The notes beneath the pieces are model-generated. The model was not told the origin of the DNA, made no database searches, and worked only from the letters and a program-made list of their open reading frames with translations. From NCBI GenBank assembly GCA_009760855.2, contig WPIO01000003.1:3408001-3472000 (forward strand): a stretch of DNA of 64,000 nt. Direction: 5' to 3'. The DNA comes from Cristatella mucedo (Eukaryota > Bryozoa > Phylactolaemata > Cristatellidae). Made by a program: the position numbers and the translations under genes. Shown here piece by piece: positions 46,760-57,812 of the stretch. Numbering within the stretch: position 1 is the stretch's first letter; every line of letters starts with the position of its first letter.

Positions 46760-47400
46760 GTCCAGAACTAATCGATTTATACGATGGGTTTAATATCAAC
46801 CCAGAAACTGGTAAAGAAATATATTAATCCTTCATTAAAACAGATTCTCAGTATGGAGTTTTTTGTGAAGCACACAATAAAATTATTAAAATATCAAGTA
46901 GCACAGATGAACCAGTTTCCAAGAAAAGAAAACTTTAAATTTATATAGGAGGTGATGTCTGATCTAAGAAAAAATACGTAAATCAAAGATATGAAGAAGT
47001 TATGCTATATAATAATAAGGTTAGGTCATGCCTAACAAATCTAACAAAGATAAGATATACAATCAAAGTTATAAACAAAGCAATAGCTTTAGGAGTAACA
47101 ATTTTTAGCGCATATATTTAATCACTCCTAAATATGACTCATGCAGTTTCATCTTTTTTGGCACTATCTGCAACGGTGGTAGCAGTTGATGGCGTTCTAG
47201 CCGAAATCAACAAACGTAAAAGATCTACTCTAGAACCAAATTCAAATTTTATTTCAAAAGTAACACACGCTTTATTTAATGAAGTAATTACAAAAGAATA
47301 GTTCGAATTCATTATAATGGAAGGCTCATCAAAAGAAAATATTCCTGTTTAAATACTTGTAGTTCTTCTCTAACAATTTTTAACATCATTTACCAAATAG
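46760..47400 (+). pseudogene. Conserved Polinton A/B protein (copy in A)
   Basis: It reads LYDGFNINPETGKEIY, EPVSKKRKL, then (later frames) KKKYVNQRYEEVMLYNNK, RSCLTNLTKIRYTIKVINK, and after a stop VDGVLAEINKRKRSTLEPN, FISKVTHALFNEVITKE. The second half is clearly homologous to 42,334-42,714 in Polinton B, and the first half to 42,900-43,170. An open, Lys-rich, possibly DNA-binding protein conserved next to the integrase in both elements. Family unknown. Confidence 0.5.
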
Positions 47401-47419
47401 AAAACTGGTTGGTTTTTTC

Positions 47420-47940
47420 ATTACCATTATTCTAACAATAATATGTTCAGTTACACTCCATATCGGATCTGTAGCTCTTCTCTTTTCATCTTCTCTTTCA
47501 CCTGGTTCTAGTAAGTATCTGACAGTCGTTGCAAGTTCTAATTACTCTTCTTGTTCTCCTATTTCTCTATGATATTTTGGTTTCTTTGGTTTTACTATTT
47601 CTTGTTTATTGCTTTAGCAGGTTCTTCACCAATTGTGCTTGTAATGTTATTGTTAAGATAATCTATAATCTTAGTTAAGTTATCAATCCGTTCTTTGTTA
47701 CTAACATACTCTCCTTTATTAATGCTTTCTAATTATTTTTCATGATATGCACTAAAAGCTTTTCTGCAATTGTTCTATTCGTTCTTTCAACTAAAGCAAC
47801 GCTCTTTTTACTAGTAGCTTAAATTACAAACGTTTCATGTTTTTTCATTTCATTCTTGAACTCTCATTTGAACTCTGATCCGGGATCTACTGTTATCTTC
47901 TTTGGCCATTGTAAAGGACCTTTTGAGTAAACGGTGTACC
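47420..47940 (-). pseudogene. Polinton A integrase (remnant)
   Basis: On the minus strand the frame KITVDPGSEFK (near 47,895, second catalytic Asp) is followed by VALVERTNRTIAEK (near 47,775, the Glu) and LTKIIDYLNNNITS (near 47,650). These align with the Polinton B fragments at 41,915-42,190 without the 27-bp duplication. The N-terminal zinc region and first Asp were not found; LINE A copy 9 begins just beyond. Truncated and broken by stops. Confidence 0.65.
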
Positions 47941-47988
47941 TACAATTAAACTTGTGACTACTCGCCCTACGACAATTGGCCTGTACCA

Positions 47989-48991
47989 TGTATTGATGAC
48001 ATCCGCACATGGATGGCTGCAAATTTTCTAAAACTAAACGATGATAAAACTAACTTACTAGTTAAGGGCAAACCCAGTCTGATTCACAAATTGGAAAGGC
48101 TGACGCTCACAATTGGCTCTGCCAGCATATCTCCTGTTGAGTCAGCTCGAAATCTAGGTATCATGTTCCAAAGCGACCTCTCGTTACGACCATATCAGCT
48201 CCACAGTCAAATCTGCCTATTTTCAGCTTCATAACATTTCTAAAACTTGGGCTTGTTTAGATAAGGATACGACGTCCAAGTTGGTCCATGCATTCGTGAC
48301 ATCCCGTCTCGACTTCTGCAACTCACTGCTCGCTGGCCTACCAGGATTGCGATCAGGCGATTGCAGCTGGTGCAAAACTCAGCAGCTAGGCTTGTCTGTC
48401 GTGAACGACGCAGTTGCCACATTACACCACTTCTGGCCGACCTGCAGTGGCTAACAGTCAAGCAATGGATTGACTTCAAGGTTTTGTCGCTCACTTTTAG
48501 GTCCCTTCATACTGTGGCTCCAGCCTATCTCTCAGATATACTCTCCCATCAGGCCAAGCATCGTACCACCCTCTTTTTGGAATCCAACAGGCAACAAATA
48601 CCTCGTACAAACCTCAAATCCTTTGGAGACTGTGCATTTAGTTCGTATGCTTCCAAAGCCTGGAACTCCCTCCCAACTTGCGTCAGAACATCCCCTGACC
48701 TGACCACATTTAAAAAGAACTTAAAAACACACCTATTTAGGACAGCATTTAGTGGGTCCCTGTGATTCGTCCTTGATGTGCTTATGCGTGCTGACACTGC
48801 ATGCTGCCACTAACCACATTTGCATGCTTACCCTGTGCATGTCACCCCTAACCACATTGTTCATGTTGTTTAGCAAGCATGATATTACTCACGATTCAAT
48901 TGCGTTTCCCTTTGCAGCAAATGTAAAGCGCCTAGGAAGAGATTGGGTTCTCTGAGAGCGCTTTATCAAGTGCATCGTTGTTTATTATTAT
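47989..48991 (+). mobile_element. LINE A copy 9
   Basis: A 5'-truncated plus-strand copy, starting inside the RT domain (MAANFLKLNDDKTN at 48,013) and ending with the family 3' terminus and (TTA)n tail. The target duplication is TACCA (47,984-47,988 and 48,992-48,996). It is inserted into the ACGACAATTG-type repeat. The coding sequence is very close to copy 8 (the LIHKLERLTLTIG segment is identical), so it belongs to the same subfamily. Confidence 0.85.
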
Positions 48992-48996
48992 TACCA

Positions 48997-49090
48997 ACCG
49001 GCCTATACGACAATTGACCTGTATGACAACTGATCTTTGACAAATCGCCCTAAGATCAGAAATAGGCAATACAAATAAAACTGGTGCAGG
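48997..49090. repeat. ACGACAATTG-type short repeat, part 1
   Basis: 'ccaaccggcctatacgacaattgacctgtatgac' follows the LINE, and the other half of the same array (47,960-47,988) precedes it. The same motif, in tandem, occurs at 53,045-53,205 on the opposite strand. Unit about 30 bp and loose. Confidence 0.5.
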
Positions 49091-49113
49091 TCGGTTTTAT
49101 TTGATCAAATTAA

Positions 49114-49154
<41 letters not shown>

Positions 49155-49162
49155 TTATAGAC

Positions 49163-51868
49163 AATGGGTGTCCAACACGTGGCCCGCGGGTCACAACCCG
49201 GCCCGCCGAGGTCTTCTATGCGGCCCGGAACGTTATCCCAAAAAATATTTGTCACTCCATGTTTTTCGTTAATTTTTAATCATTACAAACGGCGATATAA
49301 GGCGCTGTGATGTACTTCACGCTCGCGTGAAGTGTGAAGGTGTCCGAATGGCTATTTTCGCGTGAAGGTAAAACAATCTATTTATTTTGCTAGCCTTCGT
49401 GTGAACATTTTGGCGTGAAGGGGTAATATATTTGTGCTACAGCGGCGCCATTACGATCACATTTATAACGCATCCGAAAGCGGGATTAACTGTTTCACAC
49501 TGTGGATAGAAAAAAAGAGCCGTTTCTCAGCTGCTGCTGCACGAACTGGAATCGGTCAGGTAGCTTTTTCAAAAAACGTGTATTGCTCAACTTACTTACT
49601 AATACTAAGATATTGCTGTGATAAAATATAAATTAATCAATTCGTAACTGATCTGTTTTTTTTATTTCACAGAAAAAAATGGCTGCGAATGTGAATACTA
49701 GCAAAAAAACGAAAAATTGACGCAGAAGGAAGACTTTTCAAAGCATCTTGGACTGTAGACTATTTTGTAATGGAACGCTTCGGTAGGATAATGTGCCTAC
49801 TATGCCAAGAAACAATTGCCGTTGCAAAGGAGTACAATGTTAAGCGACATTTTTCAACAAAGCATAGCGACAGGTACAGCAGCCTGACTGGTCTACTTCG
49901 ATTTGATCGCGTGAACTCGTTAAAACAGAGCGTCATCGGACAGCAGTCATTGTTTACAGCAGTCAGCAACAAGTCTGAGGCTTAAACCAAAGTAAGCTTT
50001 TTAATAGCTGAAGCTATAGCTAAGCGGGTAAAGCATTTTCCTATGGTGAATTTGTTAAGGAATGCCTCAGGCTGTTTACTGGTGTGGTCTGTCCAGAAAA
50101 GAAGTCAGAAGTAGAGAAAGTCAGTCTTTCTCATCAAACGGTTGCGAGAAGAATTGACGAGCTCGCATCCAACATAGAAGAAAGTCTCACTAAAAGACTT
50201 GCTGAATGCGAATTTTATTCTCTTGCGCTCGACGAAAGCACGGACAATAGCGATACGGCTCAACTGTCAGTGTTTGTACGCGGAGTAACAGGAAAGTTTG
50301 TAATTATCGAAGAACTGTTGGATATATGTTCAATGAAAGGCACTACAACGGGGAGGGATATTTTGGATCAGGTCAAGAGGGTCCTCACAAAATTTAATCT
50401 TCCTGAAACTAAATTGATTGGTTTAACCACAGACGGAGCCCCTTCAATGACAGGTAGACACAATGGATTTGTATCTTTAATGGTAAAATTAGTACCTCAC
50501 AAAATTGTCAGTCATCACTGCATCATCCACCAAGAACAGCAATGTGCAAAGGTCTTGAGCATGCAACATGTAATGGACAATGTAGTTTCAACAGTCAATG
50601 TGATAAGGTCTCGTGCGCTAAACCACAGACAATTTCAGGCTTTCCTTGAAGAGTTAGGATCAGATCATTGGGATGTTAGTTATTTCTGCCAAGTCCATTG
50701 GCTAAGTAGGGCAAACACGTTAGCCAGGTTTTGGTCATTTCGGGACGAAATAAAAACATTTTTGACAGAAAAGGGAAAAGATATTAGCTTCCTCGATGAC
50801 CAGCAGTAGTTGAATGACTTGGCTCTTTTGGTGGACATGACCAAACATCTTGCAGATCTTAATGTCAAACTCCAAGGTAAGGATCAACTCGTCCATAAAA
50901 TGTATGAGTGTGTTGTCGCGTTTGTGCAAAAGCTGAAACTTTTCCGGAAACACTTAGATCAGAAGAAACTGTTACATTTCACAACACTAGCAACAAGATC
51001 GCCTGAAACGCTGGCTCATATGAAGTACTCCACTCTTGTTAGCAAACTTGTTGATGAATTCGAAGAGAGGTTTCAGGATTTCCAATAACATGCGGATGAC
51101 ATGAACAGGATTAGTAATCCATTTAATATCGATCCCTCTGATGCACCTGATGAATTTCAACTCGAACTAATCGACATTCATAATGACAGCAATTTAAAAT
51201 CTGCTTATGATCAGCATGACCTTGTTACCTTTTACAAGCAGTATGTTTCATCAGAGTCTTTTCCTAACCTAGCCAAACATGCTCGCAGGTATATTGCACT
51301 TTTTGGCAGCACATATTGCTGTGAACAGCTTGTTTCCAGATTAAAAAATGTGAAAACAAAGACTCGATCCGTTCTCACAGATGAACATTTATCAGGAATC
51401 CTTAGAATTGCCACATCCACTGTTGCAGCAGATGTCGACTTTTTATGCAAACAGAAACAATGCCAAATATCTAATTGATGCCTGCAGTGCAGAAGACATT
51501 GAATACCTGTGGCATTTAATTAATCCGAAGACATTAATATTATGTGAGTCCTTGTCATGTAATTTTGTAAGTTTTATAAGTTTCTGTCTTCATGTTATTA
51601 AAATAAAAATCCAAAAGTAAAAGATTGGCCATAATATCTATCGAATTATTACACATGATTAAATCTTTATTATTTATTATTTTAAATTATAATTATGCTA
51701 AAAAATACTACTGTATTGCGGTTTATTTATTAAGTTTAATAGTAATAGTCATACTAAATTACGATCTTATTTTATGATGCGGTCAACTACGCCAATTTAC
51801 ATGTGGCCCCCGGACCTTTTAAATTTTTTTAATGTGGCCCCCCAACGCAAAATGTTTGGACACCCCTG
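49163..51868 (+). mobile_element. hAT transposon (complete ends, 2.7 kb)
   Basis: Ends AATGGGTGTCCAACACGTGG and, inverted, CAGGGGTGTCCAAACATTTT, which are typical hAT termini. The 8-bp target duplication TTATAGAC is perfect (49,155-49,162 and 51,869-51,876). The transposase inside reads as a ZBED/GTF2IRD2-like type. The left terminus has lost one or two bases of the canonical CAGGGG. The element lies next to a (TA)n run (49,124-49,151). Confidence 0.9.
49680..51478 (+). pseudogene. hAT transposase (BED zinc finger type)
   Basis: Starts near MAANVNTSKKTKN (49,680). After a frame change, a BED-type zinc finger CLLCQET...KRHFSTKH (49,797-49,866), then a broken linker, then a long open frame (50,084-50,809) with LALDESTDNSDTAQLSV (holding an Asp of the catalytic core), LTTDGAPSMTGR and HCIIHQEQQCAKVL. 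Later frames hold AKHARRYIALFGSTYCCEQL (51,270-51,330), the C-terminal hAT dimerisation motif. About three or four breaks (near 49,720, 49,985, 50,809, 51,088). Close in style to GTF2IRD2/ZBED transposase-derived host proteins. Non-functional as read. Confidence 0.8.
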
Positions 51869-51876
51869 TTATAGAC

Positions 51877-52310
51877 TATTATAAAGATTGAATATCAGCT
51901 AGTATAAATAAATAGAATTGATAATTTGTGAAGTTAATAATTGTTGAACGTAACAATATTTATAAATCATGGAGTGCAGGTTACTGCACTGCACCAGCGA
52001 TACAGTATGGAGCTTCCGAGCGTGGAAGTGCTACAGCGATATAGAGAAACTTTGAATACTGGAAAGTAATCGTTAATGCAACCGGCACTGCGATATTTGT
52101 CGCATTGTTAGTTGAGAAGCTAAAGTAACATTAAGATCAATTTTATCTATAACGTCGTGAACATTGTTTATACTTCTAAGAGAAAAAACTGTTTTACTAA
52201 CAATCCTGTTGCATAACTATAAAAAAATTGCAGTCATAAATTCAGTCTTAATTGTTTGTATCAATTGCATAAACTAAAAATTGTGTATTATTCTCATAAA
52301 TTGACATAAT
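51877..52310. other. Unassigned Polinton A segment
   Basis: About 430 AT-rich bases between the hAT element and the next LINE. Short reading frames only; nothing recognised. Confidence 0.4.
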
Positions 52311-53047
52311 AATAATAATAATATTGCACTTGATAAAGCGCCCTCAGAGAACTTAATCTCTTTCTAGGCGCTTTACATTTGCTGCAAAGTGATACGCAAT
52401 AGAATAGTAAGTAAAATCATGCTTGAAAAACAAACAAAATGAATAACATGGTTAGGGGTTACATGCACTGGGTCAGCATGCAAATGTGGTTAGTGGCAGC
52501 ATGAACAGTGTCAGCACGCATAAGCACATCGAGGACGAATCACAAGGACCCACTAAATGCTGTCCTAAATAGGTATGTTTTTAAGTTTCTTTTAGATGTG
52601 GTCAGGTCAGGGGATGTTCTGATGCAGGTCGGGAGGGAGTTCCAGGCTGTGGGAGCATACGAGCTAAATGCACGGTCTCCAAAGGATTTAAGGTTTGTAC
52701 GAGGTATTTCTAGACTGTTGGATTCCGAAAAGCGAGTGGTACGATGCTTTGCCTGATGGGGTAGTGTATCTGAAAGATAGGCTGGAGCCATAGAATGAAG
52801 AGACCTAAAAGTGAGCGACAAAACCTTGAAGTCAATCCGTTGCTTGACTGGTAACCAGTGCAGGTCGGCGAGAAGTGGAGTAATGTGGCAACTGCGACGC
52901 TCACGACAGACAAGCCTAGCTGCAGAGTTTTGCACCAGCTGCAATCGCCTGATCGCACATGCTGGTAGGCCAGTAAGCAGTGAGTTGCAGAAGTCGAGAC
53001 GAGATGTCACGAATGCATGGACCAACTTGGACGTGGTATCCTTATCT
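52311..53047 (-). mobile_element. LINE A copy 10
   Basis: 5'-truncated minus-strand copy with the (TAA)n tail at 52,311-52,325 and an open C-terminal frame (53,025-52,540; SLEIPRTNLKSFGDRAFSS, ending TAFSGSL). It ends at 'ttatctaga' where the ACGACAATTG array starts. Confidence 0.8.
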
Positions 53048-53205
53048 AGACATATAGATCAATTGTCGTATAAGCCCGTTAGTACAGGCCAGTTTTCGTA
53101 GGTCCAATAGTCGAAGACCAGATGGTAAATAGATCAATTGTCGTATAGGCCGGTTGGTACAGGCCAATTGTCGTAGGGTCAGTAGTCGTAGGTTCAATAG
53201 TCACC
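53048..53205. repeat. ACGACAATTG-type short repeat, part 2
   Basis: Four to five loose units of about 30 bp built from 'gtcgtataggccggttggtacaggccaattgtcgtaggtc'. The same unit at 47,960-49,040, inverted, flanks LINE copy 9. No coding potential. Confidence 0.55.
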
Positions 53206-54321
53206 CAACCACATCAAAATCCGTTCTAAGACAACGAAGGTAATCAGAAAGTGTCAAACATTTTTTTACTATTTCTTTAGTACCCTTTACTTTCTTTGCT
53301 GATGACTTAACTTATACTTCATCCTTTGTTGATATTGATATCTGCATATAATAATTGTGTGGTCTTAAGAAAACACCTTTAAGTACAACAGATTTTTTCT
53401 AACATATCTTCTTTTTCATCTCTAATAGAACCTTGTGTTAGTATTTCAATAGTAAATTTTTCGGCAACCTCATCTTTAAATTTTCGTATACTTTCCGTAT
53501 TCTCTTTAATCGTCTTCTCAAATCCTTCAGTCTTCTATATTTCTTGATTTTTAGGATAACCAAATATATCTAAATATTACAAGTAATTTACAAAGTCTTC
53601 GTAAACATTCTCTGCTTATTTTCATAACTAGTGAATCTGTTTCGGTGTAAGCAAGTGTTAGTTTATCATCTTAAAAATATTTCATAGTATTATAATAGAA
53701 ATCCTGCATTATTACCTTTGATATTTCTAGAATAGCAAATCCTAAATAAATTGGTTTATTAGGACAAATCTCTGGTTCTGTTGTTTCTACTCCAACTAAA
53801 TCTTGGTTGAACATTCTCTTGTCTTTAAATCTTGCACTCATTTCTTTTTTATCAGATAAAGTAATATCTTCCTCAAACTTTAAATCAAGCAACTTTATAA
53901 TAACCCTTTCCCTAACATTTTCCATTGTTTTACCGAAAAATGCATTATTCTATAACTTATAATATTCCTTTTCAAAATCATCTTTAGCTTCTTTCGTTTT
54001 TGCAAAGTTATTAAATATATATCCTCTGAGTCAATTGCTTTGAGAAAAACTCATTACTCTATGAAATTTAATTAACACATAACCCCTTTCCAAAGCAATT
54101 TGTAGATTTCTATAGAGTAACATATTTTACCTTTGGTTCTAAATCAACAATTAGATAATCTACCTTAATTTCATAATCAACTAATTTCTTCTTCTCATCT
54201 CTCACTAAAGTACTTTCTTGATACTTTGAATACTCTTCTGTTTTAACTTTCCTCTTAAAAGGTAGAAGAGGATAATCAGAATATGTATCCTGTAAATCTT
54301 TTGGACAAATCATATCAACCC

Positions 54322-54830
54322 TTCATTCTATGGCTCCAGCCTATCTTTCAGATACACTACCCCGTCAGGCAAAGCATCGTACCAGCCGCTTTTCGGAACC
54401 CAATAGTCTACAAATACCCCGTACAAACCTCAAATCCTTTGGAGACCGTGCATTTAGCTCGTATGCTCCCACAGCCTGGAACTCCCTCCCGACCTGCATC
54501 AGAACATCCCCTGACCTGACCACATTTAAAAGAAACTTAAAAACATACCTTTTTAGGACAGCATTTAGTGGGTCCTTGTGATTCGTCCTCGATGTGCTTA
54601 TGCGTGCTGACACTGTTCATGCTGCCACTAACCACATTTGCATGCTGACCCAGTGCATGTAACCCCTAACCATGTTATTCATTTTGTTTGTTTTTCAAGC
54701 ATGATTTTACTTACTATTCTATCGCGTATCACTTTGCAGCAAATGTAAAGCGCCTAGAAAGAGATTAATTTCTCTGAGGGCGCTGTATCAAGTGCAATAT
54801 TATTATTATTATTATTATTAACCTCAAAAG
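54322..54830 (+). mobile_element. LINE A copy 11 inside the Polinton A polymerase
   Basis: 5'-truncated plus-strand copy of about 510 bp, encoding the LINE C-terminus (54,330-54,581, SYAPTAWNSLPTCIRTS) with the 3' terminus and (TTA)n. It lies between polymerase segments at 54,840 and 54,313, possibly with a short AACC-type duplication. Confidence 0.85.
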
Positions 54831-56427
54831 CATAACCAACATCAGAATTTTTGTATTGCTAATATTTTTTTCTGTGTAAAAGATTCAACTTTTTTCTTAT
54901 CCAAAAATCGAAAATTACTTGTTGGTGAACATTGAGTCATTGCTCTTGCATAAAGAGAATTAGCATTTCATAAAGTAACTAACTCTTCTCTTTTGTCTCA
55001 TCAAAATTAGAAGCCATTTCATTATTAGCCTTGACATGATGACAAGAGGCTTGTGTTATTCCTCCTCTAAAAGCACTATCGAAGAAATGTTCAAAACTTT
55101 TCAATAAATCTAACCTTACTTTTGAAAATCTTAAACGTGCACACCAAGTTAATCCAGAAGCGGTAAAGAATTCGCTGAGTCACTGCCATCAATTCTCTTT
55201 GATAAATGTCTAAAATGTTGGAAAACATCGGCTAATAGAAAAACATCCATGGTAAAATAAATAGTACTATGCTTTTTCAAAGTAACTTCTTTAGTTGGGT
55301 CTATTTTTTTCATTTAAGTTCCAAACTTTTCGCTCTCTTTCATATTCTTTTTCCCCAATGCAGTCATCATCTAAAATCCTATGGAAACTCTTTCTATCTG
55401 TTAATCTTTTTTCTTATAACCTAGAGAATGAATCAACATATTCATAAGGACAAATTCCTTTTTCTGTTAAAAGCTCACATTCTTCTGTTAACATAGAAAA
55501 TTATTTTCTATTATGTTCCGAAGTTTTACCAGATCTAACAACGTTCTTAACTAAATCTGCCAAACCCTTATTAAATACTTGAAGCGAATCTCTAAAACTC
55601 AGTGATACTATTTCCAAATTGATATATTTTCCATATTTTGCTATCACATTTTTTTAATATATTATCGTGAAACTCTTGTACTAATAAATGAGTATCATAA
55701 CCTTTTAAATTATGAATAAATACAGGTAATTTAAATCTGTCAGCAATTGTATTAACATTTAATTTACAACTACCATGTGCTGTTCCATGACACTTACCTT
55801 TAAGATGACCGTGATCTACCACTTTATCTTTGTTTAAACCTAAATCACAAATGTAACAAGTAGTAGCAGAATTAAACTTTTTACTCTCATCTTCTGTCAT
55901 AGTACTATAGTCAAATTTTTCATATTTAGGAAGAATTTCTTTCAACTTTTTCTTAATAGAATCTACCTCATCCAGCAAACTCTTAAGTATTCCCTAACAT
56001 TAATTGTACCATTAAATAATTTAAAAAATTTAATATTACCATTATAATCAAGAATTGTATATGATCCTGAGTAAGGTATGTGTTTTTGAAAAGATCCTTC
56101 CGGTATGCTAGTATCTTCTTTGCCCGTTTTTCTTACATAGTCAACAAGCACTCAAAATCAGCATAAGCAACATAAGGACATCGCAATGTTTCTGAATACC
56201 CTCTAAAATAACAATGATTTCCTGTTCCGTCTTTTCTATCTTTTGCTTTTGGCATTCCTATTCTTGACTTCCCATCATTTCCGCTCTTACAAACTTCAAT
56301 GTGAGAATTTAATCTGTCCTGTGAATTAAATCTACATAAACATCTTTTACAAGTTAATTGCGTGCATGCTCTTTTGAACTTCTGCACAGACCATTAAAGT
56401 TTCTAATAATACATAATATGAGTTAGT

Positions 56428-56504
56428 CGTGTAAAGCGCTTAGAAAGAGATTCAGTTCTCTGAGCACGCTTTATCAAGTGCATTATTATTATTATTATTA
56501 TTAT
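56428..56504 (+). mobile_element. LINE A 3'-tail fragment
   Basis: Only 'gtaaagcgcttagaaagagattcagttctctgagcacgctttatcaagtgca' plus (TTA)n. It interrupts the N-terminal part of the Polinton A polymerase. Confidence 0.7.
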
Positions 56505-57659
56505 ATTAGTCTTCTCTTTATTACTAAAAAGTAAAAGGTCTAGGTGTTTCTCCTTTTCTTCATCAACAACTACTAAAGGACTTTGACTTCTCTTATCATA
56601 CTCGAAAACTTTTATTGAAATATTAAATAATTCTGAATAAGAAATGAATGAATAGAATATTCTAATATAATATAATATTCCTGATAAGAATATCGCTAGC
56701 ACTTAATGCTTAAAAAGGATAACCTGGTCTTACATTAAATAATTCTTCTAATTTTGCTTTTAGTTGAGAATAACACTCAAATAGTATTACATTTAGATCA
56801 GCAATTGATTCTGGTTGATTATCTCTCCAATTTAAAAATCCTAATATGCACCATAAAGCACAACAGGTATTAGACTCGTTCTTTATCTTGACAGTAGATC
56901 TCTTATTTCCTAATCCCGTAGGTATTTGTAGACAACTTCCTCCAAAAAGATGCCTAAAATAAGTAAACTTTGCGTGTAAAGCATTCATGCCAACTAAGCT
57001 CCCACTGGATCTCTAACCACTCCTCAATTCTTTTCTTGAAAGAAATAAATTGCATTCTAATTATTTCCTTAGCATCGGAGATTCTATTTATTTTTCTTTG
57101 CTTATTCCAGCGAACGATTGATAGTTCTCGAAGAACCACTCTCAGCAGCTAGACTAGGAGAAACAGCCGTTGCTAATTTTAAATCACTCTTAGTTGTAAG
57201 TAAATCTCTAATTAGTATCACTAAATCTGGGCTTCTTTTATCAAATACTCTATCAAAATCTATTTCGTTGTTATCTAAACCTACATATTCATAATCCATT
57301 AACTTACTATCAGAAGAAACACTTCCTAAAAACCAACCCGTCTCTTCTATCTTCATTAGCCTTCAAGCCTCTCTTTCAAATGACCAATCCTTATTCTTTA
57401 TCTCTTTCCTATTAAAGGGTATTTCAACATTTGTATTCGGAACTGTGCGCAAACTACATCTCATAGCATCTAAACTAGCCTTTGAAAAAGGATATTTTGG
57501 AAGAAGTCCTGCTCTTTTTCTAACCTCTTCTCTAACACGTCTTGCGTGCTCACCGAACTTTTCACCATTCCGCCTTATAAAATCATCATTTTTCTGAGTC
57601 ATTTAGATGAAATAAAAAATTCTTTAAATTAAAGTAGAATAATTAGAACACAAAATTAC

Positions 57660-57806
57660 TCTTGAAGTAAACAATACTGATTAGAGTAGCCTGGTTTTGA
57701 ATGTTTTGGAGACAGCAACTCGAGCGAGCACGAGACAACCGAACGAAGTGAGGTTGGTAATGTGCTAGGGTCGAGCCCTAGGCTACATAACATTCAAAAT
57801 CATACT
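57660..57806. repeat. Polinton A right terminal inverted repeat, with internal hairpin
   Basis: Reverse complement of the left TIR. Outer edge CATACT at 57,801-57,806; the hairpin arms GGTTTTGAATGTTTTGG (57,691) and CATAACATTCAAAATCAT are present as in the left copy, with a few substitutions. Confidence 0.8.
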
Positions 57807-57812
57807 ACGCTA

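Larger units (their letters stand above)
53206..57602 (-). pseudogene. Polinton A DNA polymerase B, several pieces
   Basis: Minus-strand fragments, N to C: 57,602-57,363 and 57,356-57,102 (upstream proteins or N-terminus); KIKNESNTCCALWCILGF (near 56,890); a Cys/His patch CKRCLCRFNSQDRLNSHIEVC (near 56,340); CPYVAYADFECL with the exonuclease-I acidic pair (near 56,155); the zinc patch CYICDLGL...HGHLKGKC (near 55,830) with NLKGYDTHLL (near 55,700); ANSLYARAMTQ (near 54,940, the motif-A Asp replaced by an altered codon or frame); CPKDLQDTYSDYPLLPFKR (54,300-54,260); MENVRERV, VGVETTEPE and LGFAILEISKVI (53,925-53,720). LINE copy 11 and a LINE tail lie within. Many frameshifts. Protein-primed family, inactive. 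Confidence 0.8.
46267..57806. mobile_element. Polinton A, 11.5 kb, inside the gypsy integrase
   Basis: Terminal inverted repeats of about 145 bp (46,267-46,412 and 57,660-57,806) and a 6-bp target duplication CCGCTA (46,261-46,266) / ACGCTA (57,807-57,812). The gypsy reading is interrupted exactly between VGPL and PHSDG. Genes seen: integrase (minus), the conserved A/B protein (plus) and DNA polymerase B (minus). Removing the hAT and the LINE copies leaves about 6.6 kb, too short for capsid genes, none of which I see. A deletion derivative or a minimal non-virion form; not the same TIR family as Polinton B. Confidence 0.8.

Noticed and set aside
49680-51478. A domesticated host ZBED/GTF2IRD2 gene
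   Set aside because: It lies inside hAT ends with an 8-bp duplication and has several frame breaks, so it is a transposon copy rather than a conserved host gene.
46267-57806. Polinton A and B as two halves of one element
   Set aside because: They have unrelated TIR sequences, separate target duplications and each has its own polymerase and integrase.
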